Shown here in pieces: positions 1-9,738 of a DNA stretch of 64,000 nt. Each line of letters begins with the position of its first letter. Position 1 is the first letter of the stretch. Below the pieces are notes generated by a model. The model was not told the DNA's origin, made no database searches, and was given only the letters and a program-made list of their open reading frames with translations. The stretch comes from Novosphingobium lindaniclasticum LE124. Lineage in GTDB: Bacteria > Pseudomonadota > Alphaproteobacteria > Sphingomonadales > Sphingomonadaceae. The stretch covers positions 62,001-126,000 of the forward strand of contig NZ_ATHL01000153.1 of NCBI RefSeq assembly GCF_000445125.1, given 5' to 3'. The position numbers and the translations under genes were made by a program.

Positions 1-726
1 TCCGCCCGCCATGATCGCGGCATCGCGTTCCATGATCCCGGCCGCTTCCGCCGAATTGCCCAGCGTTTCCAGGTCGGTCTTGCCGATGATCTCGGCCATC
101 GGCTTGCCCACCAGTTCCGAGGCGCCGCGATTGGCGACCAGCATCCGCCCTTCACGGTCCTTGGCGTAGACCACGCCGGGCACGGCTTCGATGAACGCTT
201 CGAGCAGGCGCATCGCGCGGTCCCGCTCTTCCATGAGGCTGTGGCGTTCGTCGATGTCGATGAGAACGCCGGGAAAGGTCACGGTGCCGCTCTGGGGGTC
301 CTTGTCGACGCGGCCGTTGGCCTCGATCCAATGCCAGGTGCCATCGCGCCTTTTTACGCGGTAATGGTGGGCATAGGCGCCGCCACGCGCAAGGGCATCT
401 TCGATCGCGGCCGAGAGGCCTTCGCGGTCGTCCGGGTGGACGGTCGCCACGATCTGCTCGAGGCCGAGGCCGGAACCGCCCAGCGCCGGATCGATGCCGA
501 AAGCATCGGCGAACTGCCGGTCGAAGGTGAACTTGTCGGTCGTGACGTCCCAGAACCAGGTCCCGACGATCGCGCCTGCCGCCAGCGCGAGACGGACACG
601 GTCGGTATCGGAGAGGCCTTCCACCTGAGGGGCGGCAGCATCGGCGCCGTTCATGCGGCGATCGTCTTCGTGTTTTTTGATCGTTTCATCTGCGCCATCG
701 CCCCTGCCAGCGTCCACCCGCGCCAT
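1..726 (-). CDS. PAS-domain sensor protein, N-terminal part (runs off left edge)
   Basis: Minus-strand frame open from 726 to base 1 gives 242 residues and continues beyond the window. Two PAS folds are visible. The first (about residues 45-150) has a PAS core (WFWDV, FGID) and a PAC-like tail (RRDGTWHWIEANGRV, then GVLIDIDER). The second (about 175-242) has VPGVVYAKDREGRMLVAN and a GKT loop. Such PAS pairs usually precede a histidine kinase or diguanylate cyclase, but the output domain is outside the window. The start is uncertain: ATG at 726 gives the longest frame, ATG at 654 (MNGAD) is an alternative, and neither has a clear ribosome site. Sensor role is family knowledge; signal and output are unknown. 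Confidence 0.75.
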   Translation of the reverse strand, partial: MARVDAGRGDGADETIKKHEDDRRMNGADAAAPQVEGLSDTDRVRLALAAGAIVGTWFWDVTTDKFTFDRQFADAFGIDPALGGSGLGLEQIVATVHPDDREGLSAAIEDALARGGAYAHHYRVKRRDGTWHWIEANGRVDKDPQSGTVTFPGVLIDIDERHSLMEERDRAMRLLEAFIEAVPGVVYAKDREGRMLVANRGASELVGKPMAEIIGKTDLETLGNSAEAAGIMERDAAIMAGG

Positions 727-1374
727 GCCGGAAGAACGCGCGCCTGATGTTCCGCTCTATTCCATTTGTCCGGAAGCTCAAGGCGCCAGAAACGCTCAGA
801 CGGACGCAAGGTTGCGGCATGAATCGGAGGGAGGCCGAGTGGCGGTGGGAAAAGCTACCTTTCAGTAGCCTTGCGGGATCATCCGAGCTTCTCATGCGTA
901 TCCTTCTTCCTGTCGCCGTGCCGCCCGCACATGCGATCTCCTCATAGCGGAATTTTCATTGATGAAGGCCGAAATCCGAGACTGTTTCGACAAGCATGCC
1001 CGCGTACAGATCGTCGTCCCCACGCGGCACAAGGCCTTTTCCTACCAGATCCTGGCCTGCCCGACACTTGCCAGGCACCTGGCGAATTTGCCGGGCCTGC
1101 CGATCTCCGTGATCTGCGAGCCGGAGAATGCCGGTTCCTTCTCCTGAAGCGGCTCGTGATGCTGGGTTTTAGGCCGGTCCTCTGAAACCGCTCCGGTCCG
1201 TCGAGCAGCCTCTTGCCGCTCCCGATCCGGACTGGCCGAGCGATGGTCCGTAGAGGCTCATCGCTTCTGGAAGAAGGCAAAAAAGAAGCGCGGCGTCACT
1301 CTTTTTAGAAAGCCCCCTGTCGGTCCATGCGGGATAATGTGCCGCCCGGACGACCGGACAGGGAGTATGCTGCG
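727..1374. other. Divergent intergenic region with one weak small ORF
   Basis: About 650 bases lie between the outward-reading PAS sensor gene and the acyltransferase gene. Apart from the small frame at 962-1147, I see no recognisable gene, tRNA or strong hairpin. Promoters for both flanking genes should lie here, but no convincing -35/-10 pair stood out. Confidence 0.4.
962..1147 (+). CDS. Small hypothetical protein (61 aa)
   Basis: An ATG-started frame encodes 61 residues, beginning MKAEIRDCFDKHARVQIVVP, and third codon positions are mostly G or C as in the neighbouring genes. That codon bias is the main reason to list it. I do not recognise a family. It has two Cys (positions 8 and about 32) and a Pro/Leu-rich second half, with no signal peptide or membrane segment. 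The ribosome site is poor (only CGGAA upstream). It could be a real orphan gene or the remnant of a longer one. Confidence 0.35.
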   Translation: MKAEIRDCFDKHARVQIVVPTRHKAFSYQILACPTLARHLANLPGLPISVICEPENAGSFS

Positions 1375-2613
1375 ATGCCGCCAGGTCGAAAGATCCTGGG
1401 ACTTGATATAGCTCGGACCATCGCGATCGCTCTGGCGATGCTCAATCATTCCTTCATCGCCACGAATGTCTGGAAGGATTTTTTCGAACCCAAGCCGCAA
1501 ATTGCATTCGTGGTGAGACTCGCGACCCCCATGTTCATCATCCTGTTCGGCGCACTCCTGGAAGTCGTCTACAGGAACAGGGAACGCCGCGACGGTCTGC
1601 AATCGGTGACCGCCAGGTTGTTCGAACGGGCGCTGCTGTGCTGGCTGCTTTACGCCCTCACCCTTATACCATTGCTTTGGACGGGCAGGACCAGCGTGAC
1701 GAGCGCGATCTTCGGCGCCTTGCTCGCGGGCAAAATCCCGCTGAGCGACATCCTGCGGTATTACACCATTCTGTTCTTCCTTGCCCCGCTCCTGCTTTTC
1801 GCGCGGAACCGCTGGGGACTTTTGCCGTTGCTGACAGCCTCCACCGCTTTCCTGCTGCTGCATCCCGTTCTGGTGCTTCTGCCCGCGCCGCCCCCCAATT
1901 TTGCCCATTATGCACCGGCGCGCCTTGCCGACCTGCTCCTGGGCCTGGGAGACGCGGTGGCGGGACCGTCCGTATTGCACAGCCTGTTCTTCGTCGCTGT
2001 CGGCATGTTCATCGGCTGGTTGCTGGGCGAGGACAGGTCGCCGGATGTGTCGGTGCGAAAAGGGGTGACGCGGCGGTTTCTCCTGCTCGGCGCTTCGCTG
2101 AGCTTCGGAGCTTTCGCCACCTTTTTCATGGGACCCGAGGAGGTGACCACCGAGACGGCGGCCGGCATGGTCCTCAGAAATGCCAACCATCCCTTCTACT
2201 TTTTCTGCGGAGCCCTAGGCACGACGGTCATCGTGGCGCTTTGCCGCTTCGTGCGAGCGGATCGACCCGGCCTTCGATATGCGACGTTTCTCGGCCGGCG
2301 TAGCCTGTTCACCTTCGCCGCAGGCAATGCTTTCCTCATTCTGGTAACGCAGGATTACGGCGCGGCGATCCCCCACCGCCTCTTGCTGAGCGGCCTGTTC
2401 TTCCTCACCGTGGTCGGTCTGGCCATGCTCTACGACATCATCATGCAGCCTGGCGCCGCCACGTCTCGGATCCGCCTGGTGAGAACGGCGTCACGCGGCT
2501 GGCAGGCGATGACGGCTCCGGTGAACCGCCTGCTTCGCGCCGGTGCCGCAAAGCTGACGGCGCTGGTGTCATGGGCGCCCATCTTTCCCCAGCCCGAGGT
2601 CCAGAAAAGCTGA
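1375..2613 (+). CDS. Multi-pass membrane acyltransferase-like protein
   Basis: 412 residues with about ten hydrophobic segments. The N-terminus (KILGLDIARTIAIALAML, then NHSF) has the charged Asp-Ile-Ala-Arg entry to the first helix followed by a His in the LNHSF motif, the arrangement of membrane acyltransferases (Acyltransferase_3/OpgC/heparan-N-acetyltransferase-like) that modify envelope glycans using acyl-CoA. ATG at 1375 is chosen because GGGAG lies 9 nt upstream; ATG at 1327 is in frame and would add 16 residues. It precedes a glycosyltransferase and a flippase, so a role in decorating a surface polysaccharide is inferred. Substrate unknown; the subfamily assignment is tentative. Confidence 0.6.
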   Translation: MPPGRKILGLDIARTIAIALAMLNHSFIATNVWKDFFEPKPQIAFVVRLATPMFIILFGALLEVVYRNRERRDGLQSVTARLFERALLCWLLYALTLIPLLWTGRTSVTSAIFGALLAGKIPLSDILRYYTILFFLAPLLLFARNRWGLLPLLTASTAFLLLHPVLVLLPAPPPNFAHYAPARLADLLLGLGDAVAGPSVLHSLFFVAVGMFIGWLLGEDRSPDVSVRKGVTRRFLLLGASLSFGAFATFFMGPEEVTTETAAGMVLRNANHPFYFFCGALGTTVIVALCRFVRADRPGLRYATFLGRRSLFTFAAGNAFLILVTQDYGAAIPHRLLLSGLFFLTVVGLAMLYDIIMQPGAATSRIRLVRTASRGWQAMTAPVNRLLRAGAAKLTALVSWAPIFPQPEVQKS

Positions 2614-2706
2614 GGTTCCTGCCGGGCTGAGCCATCATGACCACGGGTGTTAATTCGCACGGCGCGCCTTCAAGGACGGGCGCTCGTGCCAGGCAGAAGG
2701 AGGCTG

Positions 2707-2781
2707 GTGACTTTGTCGGCTTACGAATGGCATTTCGCTCCAGATCCTGTTTCGTTCGCGTGCCGGGGTCCGAAAGGATGA
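2707..2781 (+). CDS. Possible 24-aa leader ORF translationally coupled to the glycosyltransferase
   Basis: GTG at 2707 sits 3-4 nt behind a strong Shine-Dalgarno match (AAGGAGG ending at 2703) and opens a 24-codon frame (VTLSAYEWHFAPDPVSFACR...). Its TGA overlaps the glycosyltransferase ATG as ATGA at 2778-2781. The downstream ATG itself has GAAAGG almost touching the start, a poor spacing, so termination-reinitiation from this mini-ORF would explain how it is translated. Spacing to GTG is short, and the peptide has no known relatives that I recognise. Confidence 0.3.
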   Translation: MTLSAYEWHFAPDPVSFACRGPKG

Positions 2782-3713
2782 CTGCGGCTCCGCGACCGAA
2801 ACTTTCGGTGATCCTGGCCGCCTACAATTGCGCGGACTTCGTCGAACGCTCGATCCGTTCGGCTTTGGACCAGCAGGGCCTGTCGATCGAGATCGTTGCG
2901 GTGAACGATTGCTCGTCGGACGGCACTCTTGCGGTCTTGCAAGCCATCGCCCGGGAGGAGCCCCGGCTGCGGGTGATCGACAGCAGGAAAAACCTGGGCC
3001 CCTCGGGAGCCAGGAATCTCGCGTTCGATCATGCCGCCGGCGAATGGGGCGCCGTGCTGGACGCCGATGACGCGCTTCAGCCCGGCGCGCTCGGCCCCCT
3101 CGTGCAGATCGCCGAGGAACGCGAGGCGGACATCGTCGCGGGATCGATCCGGTTCTTCTCGCACCGAAGGCAGGAGATTTCCGGCGCCGTTTTCCGGGAG
3201 GATGCCCCGATAACCGCGCTTGGCCTCAAGGACTTCGTCGAGGCGGCACGGCCGCAGAACCGGGAACCCGACTACGGTTTGCTGAAGCCGCTGTTCCGCA
3301 TCGGTTTCCTGAGAGAAAGGGCGCTCCGTTATCGAACAGACATCCGGCACGGCGAAGACTTCCATTTCATCGTCGATGCCCTTGGCGCAGGGGCCAGGTA
3401 TATCCTGGCGAGAGAGATCTTGAGCTATATCTACACCACAAGGGAATCCGGGCTGAGCCGAACCCGCGTCGATTACAGCCGGATGATCGCGGAAACCGAG
3501 AAGCTTGCCCGCCAGGCGCCTTACTCCGAGGATCCGATGGTCGCGAAAGCGCTGACACGCCGGGCCGACGCTCTCAGAATGCACGAGTTGAACGTGCTGT
3601 ACGGGGATGCCACGGGCCTTCCGTCAAAGCTCAAGGTGCTGGCGCGATCCCTGACAAGTTCAGCCGGTCAGCGCTGGCTGAAAACCAAGATTGCGAAGCG
3701 CGTTGTCCACTAA
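2778..3713 (+). CDS. Family 2 glycosyltransferase
   Basis: 311 residues from ATG at 2778. The N-terminal GT-A fold is clear: SVILAAYNCADFVERSI is the nucleotide-sugar binding start of GT2 enzymes, VNDCSSDGT the second strand-loop, NLGPSGARN the conserved loop, and LDADDALQPG contains the metal-binding DxD-type motif (around residue 95). A GEDFHF motif near residue 195 is in the acceptor/catalytic-base region. It probably transfers a sugar to a lipid-linked or envelope glycan on the cytoplasmic face. In-frame starts upstream (2637, 2727) would add residues that do not resemble the family. The 3' end runs up to the flippase gene; donor and acceptor are unknown. Confidence 0.85.
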   Translation: MTAAPRPKLSVILAAYNCADFVERSIRSALDQQGLSIEIVAVNDCSSDGTLAVLQAIAREEPRLRVIDSRKNLGPSGARNLAFDHAAGEWGAVLDADDALQPGALGPLVQIAEEREADIVAGSIRFFSHRRQEISGAVFREDAPITALGLKDFVEAARPQNREPDYGLLKPLFRIGFLRERALRYRTDIRHGEDFHFIVDALGAGARYILAREILSYIYTTRESGLSRTRVDYSRMIAETEKLARQAPYSEDPMVAKALTRRADALRMHELNVLYGDATGLPSKLKVLARSLTSSAGQRWLKTKIAKRVVH

Positions 3714-3759
3714 TCCTTCCGCTCTGGATTCCGGTCTGACGCCGGGCGACCATTCCTCG

Positions 3760-5199
3760 ATGCGTCGCAAGTCGGCGCAGGGGATCGCGATCAACATGAG
3801 CGCCCAGGCCGTTCGCTTTGGCCTGCAATTCGTCGTTTCGATCGTGATGGCGCGCCTGCTGGGACCGACCGAGTTCGGCATTCTCGCCATGGCCGCCCCC
3901 TTGCTGGCCTTCGTGGCGCTGTTCGCGGATCTGGGTCTGAGCCAGGCGACCGTTCAGCGTCCGCAGATCTCGCAGGCCCAGTTGAGCCTCATCTTCTGGA
4001 CGAGCGCGCTGGTCAGTGTCACTTCCGGCATCATCGTTATGCTTGGCGCGCCGCTGGCGTCGCTGTTCTACCACGACGCCCGGGTCGCGCCGGTACTGAT
4101 CGCGCTGGGTGCGATCCTGATGATGACCGGCTTCTACAATCAGCATGTCGCCATTCTCAACCGCCGGCTGGCGTTCGGCTCCCTGGTCGCAGTCGATCTG
4201 GGGTCCTACGTGCTCAGTTCGATCGCTGGCATCTCGGCTGCATTGATGGGCTTTTCCTATTGGTCGCTCGTCATCAGCCAGGCCACGCTCAGCACCACCG
4301 CGCTCGTGCTCGCCTGGTCGCTGGCGCGGTGGATACCGTCCAGGCCCGGCAAAGCGCCCGAAGCGCGGGAAATCCTGGGCTTCGGCGGCAACGTGACCTC
4401 GTTCAACATTTTCAACTACTTCGCGCGAAACCTCGACAATATCCTGATCGGGCGGCACCTTGGAGAGGTTCAGCTGGGCATCTACGATCGCGCCTACAAG
4501 CTGCTGCTGCTGCCGCTCAGCCAGATCACCGGCCCGATCGCCAAAGTGGCCACGCCTCTTCTCTCCCGGCTGAACGACGATCGCGAGAAGTACTCCAGGT
4601 CCTACCTGATGCTTCTGGAAACCATCCTGCTGCTGACATATCCCAGCATCGTCGTGACCGGCATTGCCAGCAAGCTGGTGATCTACACCGTGCTTGGTTC
4701 CAAGTGGTATGAAGTGGCGCCGATTTTCCAGGTGCTGGCGTTGGGGGCGCTGTTCGCTCCGATCAGCAACAGCACCGGCTGGCTGTTCACCACCCAGAAC
4801 CGCACCCGCGAGATGAGAAACTACGGCCTTTTCAGCTCGATCGCCTTCGTCACCTCGTTTGTCGTTGGCCTGCCCTGGGGCATACAGGGCGTTGCCAATG
4901 CCTATATTGCCACCGGCTGCGTCCAGGGACCGCTGCTGTGGTATGCGGCGACCCGCAAGGGACCGATCACGCTCGGTGCCTTGCTGCGGGCTTTGGCGCC
5001 GTACGGGCTGTCCGTCGCCGTGACGGCCGGCGCGGTGTGGATCTCGGCCCGGTTCCTGAGCGTGGGATGGGTCAACGTCTTCCTGCTCCTGACAGCCGGA
5101 TACCTGGTCTTCTGGGTAGTGATCGCCTTGACCCCGCGCGGCCGCGCGACGCTCGTGACTCTTCTCGGCGAGGCGCGAAGGCTGCTGAAGCGGCGGTAG
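3760..5199 (+). CDS. Wzx/MOP-family polysaccharide flippase
   Basis: 479 residues with 12-14 predicted membrane helices. The N-terminus (RRKSAQGIAINMSAQ, then MARLLGPTEFGILAMA) matches polysaccharide_synt/Wzx-type exporters of the MOP superfamily, which flip undecaprenyl-linked sugar repeats across the inner membrane. The conserved mid-protein stretch (ARNLDNILIGRHLGEVQLGIYDRAYKL) resembles WzxC-type members. Translation start is uncertain: ATG 3760 fits the family N-terminus, but in-frame TTG codons at 3691 and 3703 would overlap the glycosyltransferase 3' end. The gene follows the glycosyltransferase at once, so a shared transcript for glycan assembly and export is likely. Confidence 0.85.
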   Translation: MRRKSAQGIAINMSAQAVRFGLQFVVSIVMARLLGPTEFGILAMAAPLLAFVALFADLGLSQATVQRPQISQAQLSLIFWTSALVSVTSGIIVMLGAPLASLFYHDARVAPVLIALGAILMMTGFYNQHVAILNRRLAFGSLVAVDLGSYVLSSIAGISAALMGFSYWSLVISQATLSTTALVLAWSLARWIPSRPGKAPEAREILGFGGNVTSFNIFNYFARNLDNILIGRHLGEVQLGIYDRAYKLLLLPLSQITGPIAKVATPLLSRLNDDREKYSRSYLMLLETILLLTYPSIVVTGIASKLVIYTVLGSKWYEVAPIFQVLALGALFAPISNSTGWLFTTQNRTREMRNYGLFSSIAFVTSFVVGLPWGIQGVANAYIATGCVQGPLLWYAATRKGPITLGALLRALAPYGLSVAVTAGAVWISARFLSVGWVNVFLLLTAGYLVFWVVIALTPRGRATLVTLLGEARRLLKRR

Positions 5200-5294
5200 C
5201 ACATCGTCTGGCTCCGCTCGTGTTTCGGCTTCGTCCGGATTGATGCGGCGCCAGGATCGTGCGACAGCGCCCGGCCCTTTCTGGAGATATTGAA

Positions 5295-5639
5295 ATGCCG
5301 GCCCCGATCCTGCCCAGCGCGACGTTCAAGGACAACCTCGCGCAATTGCCTTCCAACGAAGGCGTTGACCGGATCGAGCTTGTCGATCGCGAGGGGGCGA
5401 TCGTCGCCGCGATCGAAAACCAGCCGGGCAAGCAAGGCTCGCTGGCGGTCTATCACTATCTGAAGGAGCAGTTCGGCGCACTGAACGGCGATGCGGCCAG
5501 GGCAGGTCTGGCCTTGTTCGCCGAGCATGTGGAAGATGCGCGGAACCGTCCCGGCGCCCATCCGAATATCGACCGCCTGTTCGAGATCGCCGCCGGTGCC
5601 GATGAACTTGCCGTGGTCATCATCGCTGCCAAGGTCTGA
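5295..5639 (+). CDS. DUF2322 family protein
   Basis: 114 residues. The pattern FKDNLAQLPS...VDRIELVD, then IENQPGKQGSLAVYHYL and HPNIDRLFEIA, is that of the DUF2322 family, small cytoplasmic proteins of unknown function common in proteobacteria. ATG at 5295 is preceded by GGAG 8 nt upstream. The length equals the family norm. It stands alone behind the flippase gene (95-nt gap). Confidence 0.8.
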   Translation: MPAPILPSATFKDNLAQLPSNEGVDRIELVDREGAIVAAIENQPGKQGSLAVYHYLKEQFGALNGDAARAGLALFAEHVEDARNRPGAHPNIDRLFEIAAGADELAVVIIAAKV

Positions 5640-6126
5640 GCGGCGACCTTGCCCGACTGCGTCAGGCCTTTCCCGCCACCAACCGCGCTTCGGCGATCGC
5701 CTTGCGGGAACAGATCAGCGCCGCTTTGCGCGACCCGCTTATGGTATCCGGCCCAAGCAGGAAATGATCGGGGAAGGGCGAGTGCCCCTGTCGATCACAC
5801 GTTTTTGTTTTCTAGGGCTCGCTGAAGGCGCTGGCTGACGATTCACTGTCCTCCGGGCGGGCGGCGGTGGCGGCTGCGCACCGCAGCATTGCCATGGGCA
5901 GGCGCTTTCCCAGCGCGGGAGGGGTGAGCATCGGCGTTCAGGCCAAGCTCCGACCGACCCGGAATAGCCGCTGGCGCGGGGCACAACGGGCCTGTCGTTC
6001 GGTTTGCGGCACCGCGCCGCTCCCCTTGCGGAAAATACAGCCGCACCCCGCGAACAGAAGGTTGGAAAATAACATAAATCATGGCAGACTGCGGCGGCTC
6101 GGCGAGCGGCTTCAGGGGAGAATGGC
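5640..6126. other. Intergenic region with a possible antisense gene remnant
   Basis: About 490 bases between DUF2322 and the secreted repeat protein. No complete gene is seen. On the minus strand, 5814-5662 is a stop-to-stop frame of 49 codons whose sequence (for example SPFPDHFLLGPDTISGSR, then KAALICSRKAIAEARL) looks protein-like, but it has no start codon and I do not recognise it. A more A/T-rich stretch at about 6050-6080 (GGTTGGAAAATAACATAAAT) probably holds the promoter of the next gene. Confidence 0.35.
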
Positions 6127-6927
6127 ATGCGTCCGACGTTCACGCTCTTGGCAGGGGCGGCGCTGCTCGCCTCGCCATCGGTTCAGGCGCAGAAAGCGAG
6201 CGGCCTCGACGATCTGGTGGGCACACGCGCGGCAGGCGGAGAGACCGCGCTGCAATCGCGCGGCTGGGTGCATATCAAGACCGAAAAGGGGGATGATCGC
6301 CTCTGGAGCTACTGGTGGCAACCTGCGCGCAAAAGCTGTGTCAGCATCGCCGTGGTGGATGGCCGCTTCGACTCGATCGCGCCGACGACTCCGCCCGACT
6401 GCAACCAACAGGCAGGAAGCAAGGGCCCGAGCGGGTCGGCGGTAGCGGCCGGGGTGGGCATCGCCGCCATCATCGGCGCCATCGCCCTGGCGCACAAGGC
6501 GCACAATCACGAGGGCGGCCAGCACTACGCTGACGAGGCGTCGGAGGCGGCCTACGATCGCGGCTTCCGGGACGGTCTCTATTCGCAAACCTATCACAAT
6601 TACGACCGATCCGAGCCCTATTCGCGCGGCTACGAGGCAGGCGTCAGTCAGAAGGGCCATGAAACCGCCCACCGCGACGGGCATCGCGCCGATGGGGCGG
6701 GTTATCGCCCATCCGTGGATCTGGGCGACCTTGTCGACGCCCGCGCCGCCGGAGCCGATGGCGAGATGCAGCGGCGGGGCTTCCGCAACGTGGGCGGCCT
6801 CAAGAGCGGCTTGTCCAGCTATACCTACTGGTTCAACGATCGCACCCGGCAATGCGTGCAGATGGGCGTGGCCGACGGACGGGTCCAGAATGTCACGGAC
6901 GTCGGTTCCTATCAGGGTTGCCGGTAG
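6127..6927 (+). CDS. Secreted protein with two internal repeats
   Basis: 266 residues starting behind GGGGAGAA. A signal peptide (residues 1-21, ending VQAQ) is followed by repeat A (27-91: LDDLVGTRAAGGETALQSRGW...CVSIAVVDGRFDSI), a hydrophobic glycine/alanine helix (105-122), a His/Tyr/Gly-rich linker with RGFRDG and RGYEAG steps (140-172), and repeat B (199-265: LGDLVDARAAGADGEMQRRGF...CVQMGVADGRVQNV). Each repeat contains one central Cys and a W/F aromatic pair, suggesting a small duplicated periplasmic domain. Function unknown. It is transcribed with, and 9 nt from, the lactate dehydrogenase gene. Confidence 0.7.
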   Translation: MRPTFTLLAGAALLASPSVQAQKASGLDDLVGTRAAGGETALQSRGWVHIKTEKGDDRLWSYWWQPARKSCVSIAVVDGRFDSIAPTTPPDCNQQAGSKGPSGSAVAAGVGIAAIIGAIALAHKAHNHEGGQHYADEASEAAYDRGFRDGLYSQTYHNYDRSEPYSRGYEAGVSQKGHETAHRDGHRADGAGYRPSVDLGDLVDARAAGADGEMQRRGFRNVGGLKSGLSSYTYWFNDRTRQCVQMGVADGRVQNVTDVGSYQGCR

Positions 6928-6936
6928 GGGATCGTC

Positions 6937-7946
<1,010 letters not shown>

Positions 7947-7950
<4 letters not shown>

Positions 7951-8615
7951 ACTTCGTCCAGTGGCTGAATTCGCTGGACGAATTTCTCTACGAGCTGATG
8001 AGTTGGCTGGTCTTCTATCCGCTCACCTTGTGGCGGATACTGCGTCACCCCCTGACGACGATGCGCTATGCCGAGGATCAATTGCGCCTGGAGCAGGAAT
8101 GCCAGTATCGCGCGACCGTCAGCCCGCCGGTCATGCTGATCCTGACGATCGTCCTCATCCAGGGCCTGGGCCTGGCCGTCGACGGCAGCAATGCGATCAT
8201 CGGGCGCCGGCACGGCCTGGCCAGTCTGGTCGATGACAACACGACTCTGCTGTTCCTGCGCCTGGCCCTGTTCGGCACTTTCGCCCTGGTTCTGGCGGCG
8301 CGCAAAGTTCACAGGAGCGCGGAAGATCTCGACCGCGACACCCTGAAGCCCGCCTTCTATGCCCAGTGCTATGCGATCTCGCCTTTCGCGCTGCTGCTCG
8401 GTGGCGGCCTCAGCGCCGCCGCGCATTTTCGCGGCGAGGTGCAACTGGCCGGTCTCGCGGCCATTCTTGCGGCTTTTCTTTTCTACGGCATCGTCCAGAT
8501 CCGCTGGTTTCGGCAGGCGCTTCGACAATCCGCATGGCGCTCGTTCCTCGATGCATCGATCGGCATGATCGTCAGCATCGCCGCGACCGTTACGATCGCA
8601 CTGCTTTTCGCATGA
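7947..8615 (+). CDS. Integral membrane protein, function unknown
   Basis: 222 residues, GTG start overlapping the ldhA stop by 4 nt. After an amphipathic N-terminus (WLNSLDEFLYELMSWLVFYP) about four or five transmembrane helices follow (roughly residues 50-75, 90-115, 130-150, 160-180 and 200-222). There is no motif I can tie to a transporter or enzyme; the layout resembles small permease/Yip1-like proteins. Coupling to ldhA suggests coexpression, possibly organic acid related, but that is inference only. Confidence 0.65.
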
Positions 8616-8637
8616 CCTTCGCTTCAGGAATTCACCC

Positions 8638-9645
8638 ATGAGACATCCATCGGCAAGGCCTATGGCCATGGCAGCGGCTCTAACCCTGGCCGCCGTGGCC
8701 GCTGACTCGGCACCTGCGCAGGGTTCGAAGGTCAGCTCGGCCCCCGAACTGGCGCGGCAGATCGATGCGTTGAAGCCGGGACAATGGGTGTGGGCGCCGG
8801 CCATCGCGCCGCGCGGACCGGTGATGATCTATGTCGATCTGTCGAAGCAGATCGCCCTGGTCTATCGCAACGGCATCCGCATCGGCGCCTCCACGATTTC
8901 CTCGGGCAAGCAGGGACATGAAACGCCCACCGGCGTCTTCACGATCCTGCAGAAGGATGCCCATCACCGCTCCAGCACCTACAACAATGCCCCCATGCCG
9001 TTTCAGCAGCGGTTGACCTGGGACGGTGTGGCGCTTCATGCGGGGGGCCTTCCGGGCTACCCCGAGAGCCACGGCTGCGTCCATCTGCCCTATGAATTCG
9101 CACGCGCCCTGTTTTCCATCACCGACCTTGGCATCACCGTGATCGTGCAGGGCAGCGCCGCCGACCATGTCCGCACCAGCGACAACAGTCTGCTCGCACC
9201 GCTGGACGCCAGGGGACGGCCCGTCGCCGCCGTGCCGCTGACCGGGGAGGAATATCGCTGGACGCCGCAGGCCGCTCCGCAAGGTCCGCTCACGATCATC
9301 GTCTCGAAGCTCGACCAACGGATCGTCGTTCTGCGGGGCGGGGTGGAGATCGGACGGAGCGTCGCCCGGATCGAAGACGACGACCCCGGCTCGCATGTCA
9401 TCAACCTCGTGATGCGGGACGGCAAGCCGCATTGGGTCTATGTGGGTCTGCCTGGACACGGGGCGGAAGACGGGCAGGAAGTGGACGAAGCCATCCTCAA
9501 CCGGGTGCGCATGCCGAGACGGTTCTACGAACTGGTACGCGGCGCCCTGAAACCGGGCGCCACGATATTGGTCACCAATTCCCGCGTAGGTGCGAAGCCT
9601 CTGGAGCGGTTGACGATCATGGACGCTGTCGTTCCGCAACCTTAG
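8638..9645 (+). CDS. L,D-transpeptidase (YkuD domain)
   Basis: 335 residues with a signal peptide (about 1-28, cleaved near APAQ). The YkuD catalytic motif is complete: HAGGLPGYPESHGCVHLP, with nucleophile Cys147 and the two His. It forms 3-3 cross-links or anchors proteins to peptidoglycan in the periplasm. The C-terminal half (about 200-335) shows a second region starting PLTIIVSKLDQRIVVLRGG that echoes the strands of the first domain (MIYVDLSKQIALVYRNG) but lacks a Cys motif, so a degenerate second YkuD-like module is possible. AGGAA lies 8 nt upstream of the ATG. Confidence 0.85.
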   Translation: MRHPSARPMAMAAALTLAAVAADSAPAQGSKVSSAPELARQIDALKPGQWVWAPAIAPRGPVMIYVDLSKQIALVYRNGIRIGASTISSGKQGHETPTGVFTILQKDAHHRSSTYNNAPMPFQQRLTWDGVALHAGGLPGYPESHGCVHLPYEFARALFSITDLGITVIVQGSAADHVRTSDNSLLAPLDARGRPVAAVPLTGEEYRWTPQAAPQGPLTIIVSKLDQRIVVLRGGVEIGRSVARIEDDDPGSHVINLVMRDGKPHWVYVGLPGHGAEDGQEVDEAILNRVRMPRRFYELVRGALKPGATILVTNSRVGAKPLERLTIMDAVVPQP

Positions 9646-9738
9646 GGCCGATCCACCGGCAGTGTGGCATGGATCATAGAATCGCTCTCCTTCCCCGTCC
9701 GGCCGGAACCTGGGCGCGGCATCTGCTTTGACGCCGGA

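Noticed and set aside
3631-5202. Long minus-strand open frame opposite the flippase.
   Set aside because: Gln/Arg-rich without hydrophobic core; the plus strand encodes a clear Wzx-like protein.
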